Assembly: GCF_006125015.1 (NCBI RefSeq)
Contig: NZ_SZZN01000001.1
Location: forward strand, 3,286,001-3,350,000
Reading direction: 5' to 3'
DNA from: Roseovarius arcticus
Lineage (GTDB): Bacteria > Pseudomonadota > Alphaproteobacteria > Rhodobacterales > Rhodobacteraceae
Length of the DNA stretch: 64,000 bases
Positions within the stretch are counted from its first letter, which is position 1, and every line of letters begins with the position of its first letter. Position numbers and translations under genes: made by a program. This document shows, piece after piece, positions 27,821 to 37,378 of this stretch. A model generated the notes under the pieces. It saw only the letters and a list, made by a program, of their open reading frames with translations. It was not told the origin of the DNA and ran no database searches.

Positions 27821-28792
27821 ATGCACATTCTGATTACCGGTGGCGCCGGCTTCATTGGCTCTCACCTTTCCGAACGGCTTGTGGCTGACGGCCATGCGGT
27901 CACGGTTCTGGACGACCTCTCAACCGGGCAGATGTCGAACCTTGCGGCGCTGACGGATCAGCCCGGTTTCGACTTCGTCGAAGGCAGTATTTTGGACAGG
28001 GCGCTGGTCGCGAAACTGGTTGAGCCTGCTGAGGTGGTTTTTCACTTGGCCGCAGCGGTTGGGGTCAAGCTGATCATGGAAGAGCCGAGCCGGTCGATCC
28101 TTACCAATGTTGCGGGCACCGAAAACGTGCTGGACGCGGCGCTGCGGAACAATGCGCATACTTTCATCGCCTCTAGTTCCGAAGTCTACGGAAAGACCAC
28201 GAAGTTCCCATTCAATGAGGACGACGACCTAACCATCGGCGCTACAAAAAACCTGCGCTGGTCCTATGCCTGCGCCAAAACGTTGGACGAGTTTCTGGCA
28301 CTGGCCCATGCGCGCGAGTCCGGTTTACCGGTGACGGTCCTACGGTTCTTTAACACCACCGGCCCGCGCCAGACCGGACGCTACGGTATGGTGCTGCCTA
28401 GTTTCGTGACATCGGCGCTAGAGGGGAAACCGCTGATGGTGCACGGAACCGGCGATCAATCGCGCTGTTTTGGGCATGTCGCAGATGTGGTCGAGGCGCT
28501 GTGCCGCTTAATGGCGACCCCAAAGGCACGCGGCGAAGTCTTTAACATCGGCACGGATCAAGAGATCACGATTCGCGGTCTGGCCGAACAAGTCATCGAG
28601 GCGACGGGGTCGAGCTCTGAAATCCAGCTTATCCCCTATGACGAGGTCTACCCCGTAGGGTTCGAGGATATGCAGCGCCGACTGCCGGACGTGTCGAAAC
28701 TAAAGGCAGCGATAAATTTCCGCCCCAAGTTGCCGCTCAGCCGGATCATCGACGACATCATCGCCGAAAGGCGCGCGCCAGTGCCTGCATGA
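27821..28792 (+). CDS. NAD-dependent epimerase/dehydratase
   Basis: 323 residues, extended SDR. It has ILITGGAGFIGSHL at the N terminus, VFHLAAAVGV, ASSSEVYGK, and the catalytic YACAK (Tyr and Lys four apart). The C-terminal sugar-nucleotide part has RFFNTTGPRQTG and GTGDQSRCFGHV. It probably epimerises or decarboxylates a UDP-linked sugar, or reduces a keto sugar. It resembles UDP-glucose 4-epimerase and UXS enzymes without matching either fully. TGAGGATT precedes the ATG. Followed after 22 bp by the GMC oxidoreductase, so the two are almost certainly one transcript. Confidence 0.82.
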   Translation: MHILITGGAGFIGSHLSERLVADGHAVTVLDDLSTGQMSNLAALTDQPGFDFVEGSILDRALVAKLVEPAEVVFHLAAAVGVKLIMEEPSRSILTNVAGTENVLDAALRNNAHTFIASSSEVYGKTTKFPFNEDDDLTIGATKNLRWSYACAKTLDEFLALAHARESGLPVTVLRFFNTTGPRQTGRYGMVLPSFVTSALEGKPLMVHGTGDQSRCFGHVADVVEALCRLMATPKARGEVFNIGTDQEITIRGLAEQVIEATGSSSEIQLIPYDEVYPVGFEDMQRRLPDVSKLKAAINFRPKLPLSRIIDDIIAERRAPVPA

Positions 28793-28814
28793 CGCCGCAC
28801 GTCTTATCGTACCC

Positions 28815-30344
28815 ATGATGGATCTGGTCATCGGCTCAGGGCCTGCGGGCGTATCGGTGGCGACGGCGCTCTTGGCGCGGGGCCGCCGGGTGCTGATGCT
28901 CGACGGCGGCGCCGTGCCTGGGGCGGAGGCGCGAGAGCGGCGCGCGCGTTTGGCGGCGACCGACCCCGCCGACTGGTCCGCTGCGACACACGCCGATTGG
29001 CAACAGCCGCAATTTGAGACGCCGCCGGGACAAGTGCGCCGCTTTGGTTCTGATTTTGCGATGGAGGCGGGCGAGAAAACTTTCGCCGCATCCGGCGAAA
29101 TCGGGCTTCGGGCCTCGCGCGCCGAGGGGGGGCTGTCGAACCTATGGGGCGCGGCGGTGCTGCCGCACCGAAGCGCTGATATGGCAGACTGGCCGCTTGG
29201 CGCGGACGATCTGGCGCCGCACTACCGGGCGGTGGCAAAGTTCATGCCGATAAGCGGAACGCCCGACGACTTGGAGGCACTGCTTCCCGCCTTTTCGATG
29301 ACCGGCAAAACACCGCTGGACCCGTCGCCGCAGGGCCGCGAATTACTGCGCAGGTTTGATCGGCAAAAAGCGCGGCTCTTGCAAATTGGCGTCCACGCTG
29401 GCGTCGCCCGTCTGGCCGTCGATCCCGCGTGCAAATACTGCGGCCAGTGCCTGCATGGCTGCCCTTGGGGCTATATCTATTCCGCACGTCAGACCCTGCT
29501 CGACCTGCGCCGTCATCCGGACTTCAGCCATCGCTCTGCCATCGTGCGCCAGTTTGAAGAAAGTGGCGACGGCGTGACGGTGACACTCGACAGTGGCGAG
29601 ACGCTGACCACCAATCGTGTGTTCGTCGCATCAGGTGCTCTGGAAACGGCGCGGCTACTGCTGGCGTCGCGTCCCGATGCAGGCGGGGTGCTGCGCCTCA
29701 AGGACAGCCAGCATTTCTTTCTGCCCAGCCTGCACCGCTGGCGCGCGCCGCGCCTGCCTGATCGGCTGCCCTATCACACTTTGCCACAGGCCTTTGTCGA
29801 GATCGCAGATCCAGATATCTCTCCGCATCTGGTGCATACCCAAATTTATACTTGGAATGAATTTTATGCACGCGACCTGACGGCCAGTTACGGCGCCAAA
29901 TTACCCGGCTCTGCCCCGCTCTGGCGGGCATTGGCGCGGCGGCTGATCGTGTCGCAGGCATTTTTGCACTCGGATCATTCGGCGCGGATAGATCTGTCGC
30001 TGGCGCCGGACGGGCGGCTGATACCATCCGTCTATGCCAATCCAGAAACGTCAGGCGTGATGGCTGCGGCCAAGACGAGGCTGGCCAAAGCGCTGGGAAA
30101 GGCCGGGCTTCTCGTGCTGTCTGCCGCCAGTCGGCCCGGCGCGCCGGGGTCCAGCTTTCACGTTGGCGGATCAGTCCCGATGTCGGCCCAGCCGGGGCCG
30201 TCCGACTCTGATGTTCTGGGCAGGCCCAAGGGGTTGGAGCGTGTGCATATCGTTGATGCCTCGATCCTGCCCAGCATTCCCGCGACGACAATCACGTTTT
30301 CCGTCATGGCGAACGCGCACCGGATCGGAACGCTGGCCCCCTAA
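28815..30344 (+). CDS. FAD-dependent GMC-type oxidoreductase
   Basis: 509 residues. The FAD fold DLVIGSGPAGVSVATALL opens the protein. A Cys-rich CKYCGQCLHGCPWG at about 206-219 could hold an Fe-S cluster or a disulfide. The C terminus has SSFHVGGSVPMS and VHIVDASILPSIPATT, the GMC C-terminal motif with its active-site His region. It oxidises an alcohol carbon, possibly on a sugar. Its place after the HAD-UbiA and SDR genes suggests a linked pathway. Very GC-rich. It ends 7 bp before the convergent GT4 gene. Confidence 0.8.
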   Translation: MMDLVIGSGPAGVSVATALLARGRRVLMLDGGAVPGAEARERRARLAATDPADWSAATHADWQQPQFETPPGQVRRFGSDFAMEAGEKTFAASGEIGLRASRAEGGLSNLWGAAVLPHRSADMADWPLGADDLAPHYRAVAKFMPISGTPDDLEALLPAFSMTGKTPLDPSPQGRELLRRFDRQKARLLQIGVHAGVARLAVDPACKYCGQCLHGCPWGYIYSARQTLLDLRRHPDFSHRSAIVRQFEESGDGVTVTLDSGETLTTNRVFVASGALETARLLLASRPDAGGVLRLKDSQHFFLPSLHRWRAPRLPDRLPYHTLPQAFVEIADPDISPHLVHTQIYTWNEFYARDLTASYGAKLPGSAPLWRALARRLIVSQAFLHSDHSARIDLSLAPDGRLIPSVYANPETSGVMAAAKTRLAKALGKAGLLVLSAASRPGAPGSSFHVGGSVPMSAQPGPSDSDVLGRPKGLERVHIVDASILPSIPATTITFSVMANAHRIGTLAP

Positions 30345-30350
30345 AGCGGA

Positions 30351-31613
30351 TCACGCACCATTCTCGAACGCGCCCGCCTCTAGGTCGCGCGCCAGATCGG
30401 TATCGCCCTTTGCCTGCGCGGCGCGTGCCAGCGCATCGCCGTAGGCCGCAAGAACTCGGTCCTCAATCCACATCTGTTCGAACGCCTGCCGCGCGTCACG
30501 GCCCTGCGCCTTGCGCTGGCCGGGCTCGTGCTGCAACTTGCGAAGAGCGGCGATCAGCTCTTCTTCGGTCTCGAACAAGGTGCCGCCGCCTGCCTTCTCC
30601 ACGATTTCAGGGAACGGACCCAGGCGCCGCGCGATGACCGGCGTGCCGAGACGGAAGCTCTCAATCAGGATGATCCCAAACGTTTCGTAGCAGACCGACG
30701 GCACGATCAGCCCCAGTGCACCGCGATAATAGGCGTTCAGCTCCTCCAGCGGCTTGCGGCCCAGAAACTTGATGCGATCATTCCCCGCTGCAAGCGCCTT
30801 TAGCTGAGGCGCATAATCTCCGTCACCAAGGATCAGCAGATCGGCGTCGGTGTAGCTCTCAAAGGCTGGGAACACATCCTGTAGCCCCTTGATCTTTTCC
30901 AGTCGGCCGACGAACAGGAAATAGGGCCGCTCATGCACGGCGGGTTCGGGCAGCGCCGCAGGGTCAATGTCCGGCAGAAAATAGGGCAAAACCTGCATCT
31001 GCTGCCTCAGGCCAAATTCGCGATGCTTGGCGCGGCTAAATTCGCTTTTGGCAATAATCAAATCCATATGATCCAGCTGCCTGTCCAGATAACCAGTATA
31101 TCGCCAAAGCTGGGGCGGACGGCGATAGGTCGTCACGCAGCGCAGGCACTGACGCTCATCGCAAAGCTCGCGGTCATGGCGCCAAAGCACATGTGTCGGG
31201 CACACCAACCAATGCTCATGCGCCTCGTAGATCTTCAGGCCGTCGCCTACGGACAAAATTCCCGGACCGCCCACCAAAGAGGCGTTGTTGTACCACAGGA
31301 TATCGTATCGCCCATCCGCCACAATCTGCGCGATGCGGCGGCGATGCACCAGATTGCGCCCGGTCTGCTGCGTGATGAGGTTGGCGACCATGCCATGTCG
31401 GCTGCGCAGGCCAATCACTTGCACGCCGTCGTCTTGGGCCGTCCCAGCTGGCACACCGCCGAGCGACAGATAGGCGTCCTCATCATGCACAACGGTCACG
31501 TCATGCCCGCGCGCGGCCAGCGCGCGCGCCATCCGTTGTACGCCCACGGCATCGCCGCCAAAGGAATAGGGCGGGTAGAACGTGGTAAACATCAAGATGC
31601 GCAGCGATCTCAT
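30351..31613 (-). CDS. Glycosyltransferase family 4 (GT-B)
   Basis: 420 residues. N-terminal LRILMFTTFYPPYSFGGDAVGV (glycine-rich acceptor loop) and RGHDVTVVHD. A Cys cluster, CPTHVLWRHDRELCDERQCLRC, is in the first domain. C-terminal YFLFVGRLEKIKGLQDV and CYETFGIILIESFRLGTPV (the EX7E donor motif) are typical GT4. It acts on the cytoplasmic face. It is divergent from the next GT4 gene, about 110-200 bp apart. Confidence 0.88.
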   Translation of the reverse strand: MRSLRILMFTTFYPPYSFGGDAVGVQRMARALAARGHDVTVVHDEDAYLSLGGVPAGTAQDDGVQVIGLRSRHGMVANLITQQTGRNLVHRRRIAQIVADGRYDILWYNNASLVGGPGILSVGDGLKIYEAHEHWLVCPTHVLWRHDRELCDERQCLRCVTTYRRPPQLWRYTGYLDRQLDHMDLIIAKSEFSRAKHREFGLRQQMQVLPYFLPDIDPAALPEPAVHERPYFLFVGRLEKIKGLQDVFPAFESYTDADLLILGDGDYAPQLKALAAGNDRIKFLGRKPLEELNAYYRGALGLIVPSVCYETFGIILIESFRLGTPVIARRLGPFPEIVEKAGGGTLFETEEELIAALRKLQHEPGQRKAQGRDARQAFEQMWIEDRVLAAYGDALARAAQAKGDTDLARDLEAGAFENGA

Positions 31614-31830
31614 ACTGGCTCGTGCCTTTGGGAATGTTGGCTGCTATAAGACACGATCGCTGCCGTAACCGGAAGGTTGAACAGCGCGCCGCGCACCGCG
31701 CGCCCCCGGTGTTGCCTACATGCTGCAGACCGCTCCTGCTTTGCGAGGCGCGCTGCGGGGGATGGGCGAACGGCGCGCGCATGCTATAATCGCGCCATGT
31801 CTTATGATTTTGCCACTTTTTGTTCCTGAA

Positions 31831-32967
31831 ATGACAAGCGATCCCCCTCGCCAACCGCTTCGTGTGCTTGAAATGGGAACCCAGTTCGGCATGGGCGGGA
31901 TAACCCGCCACATTCTGGGGCTAAGCGACTGGCTGCGCGCCCATGGGCACGACGTAACGTTGGCTGGCACTGCAGATGTCTGGGCCGGGCCTGAAACTGA
32001 ACCTGCGTTCTTGGATCTGCCTACCCGGTTTGTTGCCGGGGACGGCGGCGGTATTGCCAATCGGCTTCGCCACACTGCGGCGGCGGCGTGGCATCTGCGC
32101 CGTTGGCTGTCAGCAAACCGCGTCGATCTGATCCATTGCCACGAATCCGCGCCGGCCCTCGTCGCTAACATCGCTCGAATGGGACAGGGCATCCCCCTTG
32201 CGATCACGTATCACGGGTCCGAACCCGAACGCATCGCCGCCTTTGGAAGGATAGCCGCCAAATGCGATCTGGTGATCACGCCCAGCCATCGCTCGGCCGA
32301 GGATCTGGCGACGATCGGCAACGTTCCGCGCGAGAAGCTGAAGGTGATCGGGCTGGGCGTCTCGCCCCCGCCCGACGATAGCGCCGCTGACATAGCCCGC
32401 TTGCGCGCCCAGCTTTTGGGCAACGGGGACCGCGTGGTCGTCACGCTGGCCCGGTTGCTGCACCAGAAGGGCATCGACATTCTGATCGACTGCGTCGCCC
32501 AAATGAAACAGACCCACCCCGGTTATCGTTTTGTCGTGGCCGGCGATGGCCCGGATGAGGCAAAGTTGCGGGCGATGGCGCAGGACCGCGGTCTTGGCGA
32601 ACACCTCAATTTTATCGGGCGCACCGACCAGCCCATCCGTCACCTGAGGGCGGCCGATCTGTTCCTTTTGACATCGCGGTGGGAGGCGCTGCCGTTCACC
32701 ATTGCTGAGGCGTTTCAGACCGGCACCCCCGCCGTTGCCACTGCCTGTTCGGGCGTGGTCGAGTTGATCGACGATACCGTAGGTGCGGTGGTGCCAATTG
32801 GCGACGTGGTTGCAATCTGCGCAGCGGTCGCGGAAATCCTGTCAAACGACGATCGCCGACTGCACCTTGCGGCGAACGCGCTTGAACGCAGCCGCGAAGA
32901 TAGGTTTGACCCCGATTGGGTGCACCGCCAGTTCGAAAAGACCTACTATGAATTGGCAGGCCGCTAA
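31831..32967 (+). CDS. Glycosyltransferase family 4 (GT-B)
   Basis: About 378 residues. LRVLEMGTQFGMGGITRH is the N-terminal loop, then DLIHCHESAPALVA. The C-terminal VVVTLARLLHQKGIDIL, FVVAGDGPDEAKL and EALPFTIAEAFQTGTPA carry the GT4 donor motif. The ATG at 31831 is chosen because family similarity begins just after it. ATGs at 31804 and upstream would add unlike sequence, and none has a strong ribosome site. Its stop overlaps the stop of the convergent GT2 gene. Confidence 0.87.
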   Translation: MTSDPPRQPLRVLEMGTQFGMGGITRHILGLSDWLRAHGHDVTLAGTADVWAGPETEPAFLDLPTRFVAGDGGGIANRLRHTAAAAWHLRRWLSANRVDLIHCHESAPALVANIARMGQGIPLAITYHGSEPERIAAFGRIAAKCDLVITPSHRSAEDLATIGNVPREKLKVIGLGVSPPPDDSAADIARLRAQLLGNGDRVVVTLARLLHQKGIDILIDCVAQMKQTHPGYRFVVAGDGPDEAKLRAMAQDRGLGEHLNFIGRTDQPIRHLRAADLFLLTSRWEALPFTIAEAFQTGTPAVATACSGVVELIDDTVGAVVPIGDVVAICAAVAEILSNDDRRLHLAANALERSREDRFDPDWVHRQFEKTYYELAGR

Positions 32968-33884
32968 GGCCGCTTTGTGATGTAGCCCCAGACTTCGCCC
33001 AGCGTCCATGCGGTCGAGAGGATCATCACATAGGGCAACGTGCGCAGATAGCGCCCCCCGCGCCCCTTGCTTGCCTGAAGCTTGTAGTGGCGCACCCACA
33101 AAAGCGGCGGGATCAGCGGCCCGGCAGCGATCATCGCCAGCCTTTTGGGCGTGCTCATGCCCCGCACCCGGATCTCGCCAAAAAGGCGGCCCCAAGCGAA
33201 ACGTTCGGGCAGCAATTCGCTGAACTTGGCCGGGGGCCTCCGGTGATGTACGACCACCTCCTCGGACAGCCACAACTCTTCGCCTTGTTCAATCAGATGC
33301 CAATGGACAATCGGCTCGTGATAGCGGTCTTTCCAAAGATGCTCGGTCTCGTCCAGCGCCTTGCGGCTGTAGGTGAGGTTCACGTCCGACACCCAGTCGG
33401 CGGGGCCGGTCTGAAACGGGCGCCCGTAGCGGCCGAAATCGGTGACATAGAAGGCCCAGTTCAATGGGCTCGCCGGCTCCATACACTCGATGGCGCCGCC
33501 GATTACGTTTTTGCCGGTCTCGGCATAAAGCCGGACGATGGTGCGCGCCCAGTCGGCCTGCGGCAACCCGCGATCCTCCAGAATGCCAATGATACCGCCG
33601 TTCGCTGCCGCCAACCCGGCAGAGCGGCGACGGTCGTACAACTCATGCTTGCCAGCCTCGGAGGTGATCGGGCGGATCGGGTCAATCACGCCCAGATCAA
33701 GAAACCGCACCTCCGGGAAATCCGCGGCATATTGAGCCACATCCGCGACGCTGGCGTCATAGGGAACGATAACATCCAGAGGTGGCGGATTCTCAAAACT
33801 GCGCACCGCCTCTAGGAAGTCGCGCACATATGTCCCGCCCTGCACGATGGTCAGAACGATGGATAAGGTCGGATCACTGCTCAT
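32964..33884 (-). CDS. Glycosyltransferase family 2-like
   Basis: 306 residues. LSIVLTIVQGGTYVRDFLEAV begins a GT-A fold. GIIGILEDRGLP stands where the DxD motif is expected. Acceptor-side VSDVNLTYSRKAL and EEVVVHHRRP follow, then hydrophobic segments near the C terminus. It is a divergent member, lacking the usual VVDDxS. Its ATG overlaps the stop of the Gfo/Idh gene (ATGA), so the two are co-translated and probably work on the same sugar. Confidence 0.8.
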   Translation of the reverse strand: MSSDPTLSIVLTIVQGGTYVRDFLEAVRSFENPPPLDVIVPYDASVADVAQYAADFPEVRFLDLGVIDPIRPITSEAGKHELYDRRRSAGLAAANGGIIGILEDRGLPQADWARTIVRLYAETGKNVIGGAIECMEPASPLNWAFYVTDFGRYGRPFQTGPADWVSDVNLTYSRKALDETEHLWKDRYHEPIVHWHLIEQGEELWLSEEVVVHHRRPPAKFSELLPERFAWGRLFGEIRVRGMSTPKRLAMIAAGPLIPPLLWVRHYKLQASKGRGGRYLRTLPYVMILSTAWTLGEVWGYITKRP

Positions 33885-34936
33885 TTGATACTCATGTCTC
33901 CGATGTTTTCCAACTCGACCGGCTGCCCGGTGCGGGTGCTTTCCGCCACGGCTGCTGCGATTTCGATAGCTCGCAGCCCGGCATGGCCGTCGGCGCAGCG
34001 CAGCCCCGCCTCCCCATGTGTCAGACGGACGAAATCAGCCAATTCCTCGCCGAACGATTGAATTGCCGTCGTCTTCCACGACTTCAGCTTCTCGCGCAGC
34101 ATGATCTCTGGGTAAAACTTGCGGGTCTTTTTCGCGGCACCGCCGGGCTTGTCCATCGTTATCACGAGGTTCTGCATAGGCGCATACGATGCCCGCACCA
34201 TCCCGAGCGAGCCATAGACCTCGACCGCGCTTTTGTAGCCCTTCCAGTCGTTCCAACTGGCCTGATAGATCGCCGGGATGCCTTCGGGGTTCTTAAAGAT
34301 AGCGACGGCGTTATCCTCTGAGCCGGGCACGTTCCACACGGTATTGGTGGCGACGCCGTAAACGCTAGTAATCTCACCTAGGATGTGGCGTGCCATGTCA
34401 GTCATGTGGATGCCAACATCCCAAAGCGCACCGCCGCCGGAAAATTCCGCCTGATATTCCCACTCATGGGCGAAATGCCCCAACCCGTCATGACCGCCAT
34501 AGACGCGAACATGGTCAATCTGGCCGATCTGGCCCGATGTCACGACATCCTTCATATGCGCAAACGCTGGATAGTAGCGCATGTTGAAGCCGGTTCCGAG
34601 GGCCTTGCCAGCCTTTGCTGCGGCATCCACGATCCGCCGTGCCCCTGCCACGGTCGGGGAGAGCGGCTTTTCCGTCAGCACATGAAGGCCTCGCTCAAAG
34701 GCGCGCAGGCAAAGAGGCTCGCGCACATGCGCCGGCGTCGAGATCACCACGGCATCCATGGGAGTGTCGAAAAAGCGTTCCAAATCGCTGAAGGCAGGCG
34801 CATCTTGCGCGACCGCCACGGCGCGGTGCATTTCCATGTCCATTACGGCGGCAAGCACCGTGTCGGGATTGTCGATTATGTTCTGCACCCGCATCTGGCC
34901 GATCTTGCCGGCCGCACCAATTACCCCGATCCTCAT
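33881..34936 (-). CDS. Gfo/Idh/MocA-family oxidoreductase
   Basis: 351 residues. The NAD(P)-binding IGVIGAAGKIG opens the Rossmann domain, and the hallmark TEKPLSP is at about 88-94. GTGFNMRYYPAF and WDVGIHMTDMARHI lie in the substrate domain. The family oxidises or reduces hydroxyls of sugars and nucleotide sugars. It likely prepares a keto or amino sugar for the co-transcribed GT2. The ATG at 34936 is preceded by GGGGAAG. A TTG just before it is the alternative. Confidence 0.87.
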   Translation of the reverse strand: MRIGVIGAAGKIGQMRVQNIIDNPDTVLAAVMDMEMHRAVAVAQDAPAFSDLERFFDTPMDAVVISTPAHVREPLCLRAFERGLHVLTEKPLSPTVAGARRIVDAAAKAGKALGTGFNMRYYPAFAHMKDVVTSGQIGQIDHVRVYGGHDGLGHFAHEWEYQAEFSGGGALWDVGIHMTDMARHILGEITSVYGVATNTVWNVPGSEDNAVAIFKNPEGIPAIYQASWNDWKGYKSAVEVYGSLGMVRASYAPMQNLVITMDKPGGAAKKTRKFYPEIMLREKLKSWKTTAIQSFGEELADFVRLTHGEAGLRCADGHAGLRAIEIAAAVAESTRTGQPVELENIGDMSIK

Positions 34937-35087
34937 CAACTTCCCCGTCTAAATTAGCGGTCTGCGCCGCTTCTTGGCTATCTATCGTATTCATCTAATA
35001 CAAGAGGAGTAGCATGAGCTTCTAGGCCGCGCTAGGGTCCTGAAACGCCGTGGGTTAATGCGATGATCCAAATTGGAGTGCGTGCGA

Positions 35088-36197
35088 GTGAAGTTTGACG
35101 GGTCGAAAAAATTACGGGGACAGGCGGTTTTCGTCACCGGAGGCGCGGGCTTTGTCGGGCGAAGACTGGTACCGGCGCTGCTGGAAAACGGGGCGCATGT
35201 CACCGTCCTGCTGCGCAGCCGCCACGGTGCAAAAGCGCTGGAGCAGATGGGCGCCAAGGTCGTGATCGGAGCGCTAGATGACCGGGCCGCGATGGAGGCA
35301 GCTTTGCAGGGGCAGAGCGTGCTTTTTCACCTCGCCTACGACATGCGCGCCCCCGCCAACTCAAGTCTTGCCGCGTTCACAGGCCTGATGGCGGCGGCCA
35401 AGGCGGCCAGAATCGGGCGCATCGTGCATGCCAGTTCCATCGTGGTTTACGACGGCTGGCCGGGCGATGACCTGACCGAAGACAGCGGCGCTGCGCGCGC
35501 CAGCGGCACGCCCTACCGGCAGGCCAAGAGTGCGATGGAGGAGGCGCTGACTGCAAGCGAGATCCCAGCCGCAATCCTTCAGCCGACGCTGATCTACGGG
35601 CCCGGTAGTGCACTTTGGACGGACCGGCTTGCCGACTGGCTTAACACCGGAACCGTGGTGCTGCCGACCCCGGAGGGCTATTGCAATGCGGTGTTCGTGG
35701 ACGATCTGGTGCAGGCGATGCTGCGCGCTGCGGTGCTGGAGGGTCTTGGCCAGGAGCGATTCATCGTGTCTGGTGCGAAGCCTGTCGCATGGTCCGGCCT
35801 GCTGGAAGGGTATGCACAAGCCATAGGTGTTGGCGCCGTCCGGCACGAGCCGCTGGAAGCGCTCCAATCCCGGCTGCCGCCGGACGTGCCGCAGCAGATG
35901 CCCGACAAACCACCGCTTGCGGCCCAGGTCAGCGCCGCCGCTCGCCAAGTTCTAGGGCGGGACCGTTTTGAGGCGCTGGTGAGGCAGGTAAAACGGCGGC
36001 TGGTGCGTCGCCGAGAGATATGGCCCGACCGTTATATGTTGGAACTGCTTGCGACCACCGGCACTTGCCGGATCGACCACGCCCGCGCGCGGCTGGGATA
36101 CACGCCCGAATACGATCTGGCGAAAGGGTTGACCGCGACTGCGCCTTATCTACAAGCCCGCTATGGGCGCAAACATAGCAAGGGTGATCCAGCTTGA
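35088..36197 (+). CDS. NAD-dependent epimerase/dehydratase, SDR family
   Basis: About 369 residues. VFVTGGAGFVGRRLVPALL at the N terminus, VLFHLAYDM, HASSIVVYDG, and the catalytic YRQAK (Tyr/Lys). LQPTLIYGPGS and CNAVFVDDLVQAML are in the C-terminal half. A sugar-nucleotide or keto-sugar substrate is likely, without more precision. The GTG at 35088 is chosen for the upstream GGAG. A GTG at 35082 and a TTG at 35073 are alternatives. Its stop overlaps the TTG start of the next GT4 gene, making a three-gene coupled operon with 36194 and 37375. Confidence 0.8.
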   Translation: MKFDGSKKLRGQAVFVTGGAGFVGRRLVPALLENGAHVTVLLRSRHGAKALEQMGAKVVIGALDDRAAMEAALQGQSVLFHLAYDMRAPANSSLAAFTGLMAAAKAARIGRIVHASSIVVYDGWPGDDLTEDSGAARASGTPYRQAKSAMEEALTASEIPAAILQPTLIYGPGSALWTDRLADWLNTGTVVLPTPEGYCNAVFVDDLVQAMLRAAVLEGLGQERFIVSGAKPVAWSGLLEGYAQAIGVGAVRHEPLEALQSRLPPDVPQQMPDKPPLAAQVSAAARQVLGRDRFEALVRQVKRRLVRRREIWPDRYMLELLATTGTCRIDHARARLGYTPEYDLAKGLTATAPYLQARYGRKHSKGDPA

Positions 36198-37378
36198 TCC
36201 ATATAGGTGTCGATGCCAGTTCTTGGGAAAACGAGCGCGGCTTTGGCCGCTTCACTCGCAATCTCATTCCAGCGTTGGCGGCGCGAGATACGGGTTTTCG
36301 TTATACGCTTTTGTTCGATCAGCCCCCGACACGGCCCGTGCCGGAGGGTGTGGGCGTCGTTATAGCGGGATCGGACCAGTCGATGTCCGAGGCATCCTCT
36401 GGCACCGCTGCGCGGGGCGGCGCTGACCTGCTGACCATGGGCAGGGCGGCGAAGCGATTAAACTGCGATCTATTTTTCTATCCGGCGGTCTATTCATGGT
36501 TTCCGTTGCCCGCGCGACGGCCCACCGTCGTCTGCTTTCACGACACCATCCCCGAGCGATTTCCGGATCTGATCTTTCCCCGCCGCCGGAATTTCCGGCT
36601 ATGGCAGGTGAAATGCTGGTTGGCAAAGATGCGGGCGACACGGGTGATGACGATCTCGCAAGCGTCTGCAGCTGATCTGACGCGCATCCTGCGGATTCCC
36701 AGCAATCGCATCGATATTATCACCGAAGGGGCGGAACCGATCTTTCGTCCAGCCGTCGATGCCGCTCATTTGGCGCGTGCCCGCAGTAAATACGGTCTGC
36801 CGCAGGACGCACCACTGCTGGTTTATCTGGGCGGGTTCAACCGTCACAAGAACGTGCTGCGACTGATCGATGCGATGCAGGCAATTCTTGCCGACGTGCC
36901 ACAAACCCGGCTGGCGATCGTTGGGCGCAACACTGGCGCGCGGTTCTGGGATAATGTCGAGGATCTCAAGTCCAGCGCCGCCGCTGATGTGGCGCGGTCG
37001 GCCAGCATCGTCTTCACCGGCGAGATTGGCGACGAAGACCTCGCGGCGCTCCTTAATACCGCCGATGCGCTAGTTTTCCCCTCGCTCTGGGAGGGGTTCG
37101 GCCTACCCGCGCTTGAGGCGATGTCCTGCGGCACGCCGGTCCTCAGCTCGGACCGCGGAAGCCTGCCCGAAGTGGTGGGCAACGGGGGGTTATACTTCGA
37201 TCCGCTGTCAAGCGAGGCACTGGCCGCGCAGGCAATTCGATTGCTCACCGAACCCGGTTTGCGTGATACGCTCTCTGGTAACGCTCTGGCGCAGGCGGCA
37301 CATTTCGGATGGGACAAGGGGGCAGAACTGACTGAAAGATCGTTCCTTCATGCACTCCAAAGGAAGGGCCAAGAATGA
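36194..37378 (+). CDS. Glycosyltransferase family 4 (mannosyltransferase-like)
   Basis: 394 residues beginning with TTG, overlapping the previous stop (TTGA), with AGGGTG 7 bp upstream. IHIGVDASSWENERGFGRFT is the N-terminal loop with its glycines, and CFHDTIPERFPDL follows. LVYLGGFNRHKNVLRLI and PSLWEGFGLPALEAMSCGTPV (donor EX7E) are classical GT4 motifs. SQASAADLTRIL is also typical. It is cytoplasmic and extends a lipid-linked glycan. Confidence 0.9.
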   Translation: MIHIGVDASSWENERGFGRFTRNLIPALAARDTGFRYTLLFDQPPTRPVPEGVGVVIAGSDQSMSEASSGTAARGGADLLTMGRAAKRLNCDLFFYPAVYSWFPLPARRPTVVCFHDTIPERFPDLIFPRRRNFRLWQVKCWLAKMRATRVMTISQASAADLTRILRIPSNRIDIITEGAEPIFRPAVDAAHLARARSKYGLPQDAPLLVYLGGFNRHKNVLRLIDAMQAILADVPQTRLAIVGRNTGARFWDNVEDLKSSAAADVARSASIVFTGEIGDEDLAALLNTADALVFPSLWEGFGLPALEAMSCGTPVLSSDRGSLPEVVGNGGLYFDPLSSEALAAQAIRLLTEPGLRDTLSGNALAQAAHFGWDKGAELTERSFLHALQRKGQE

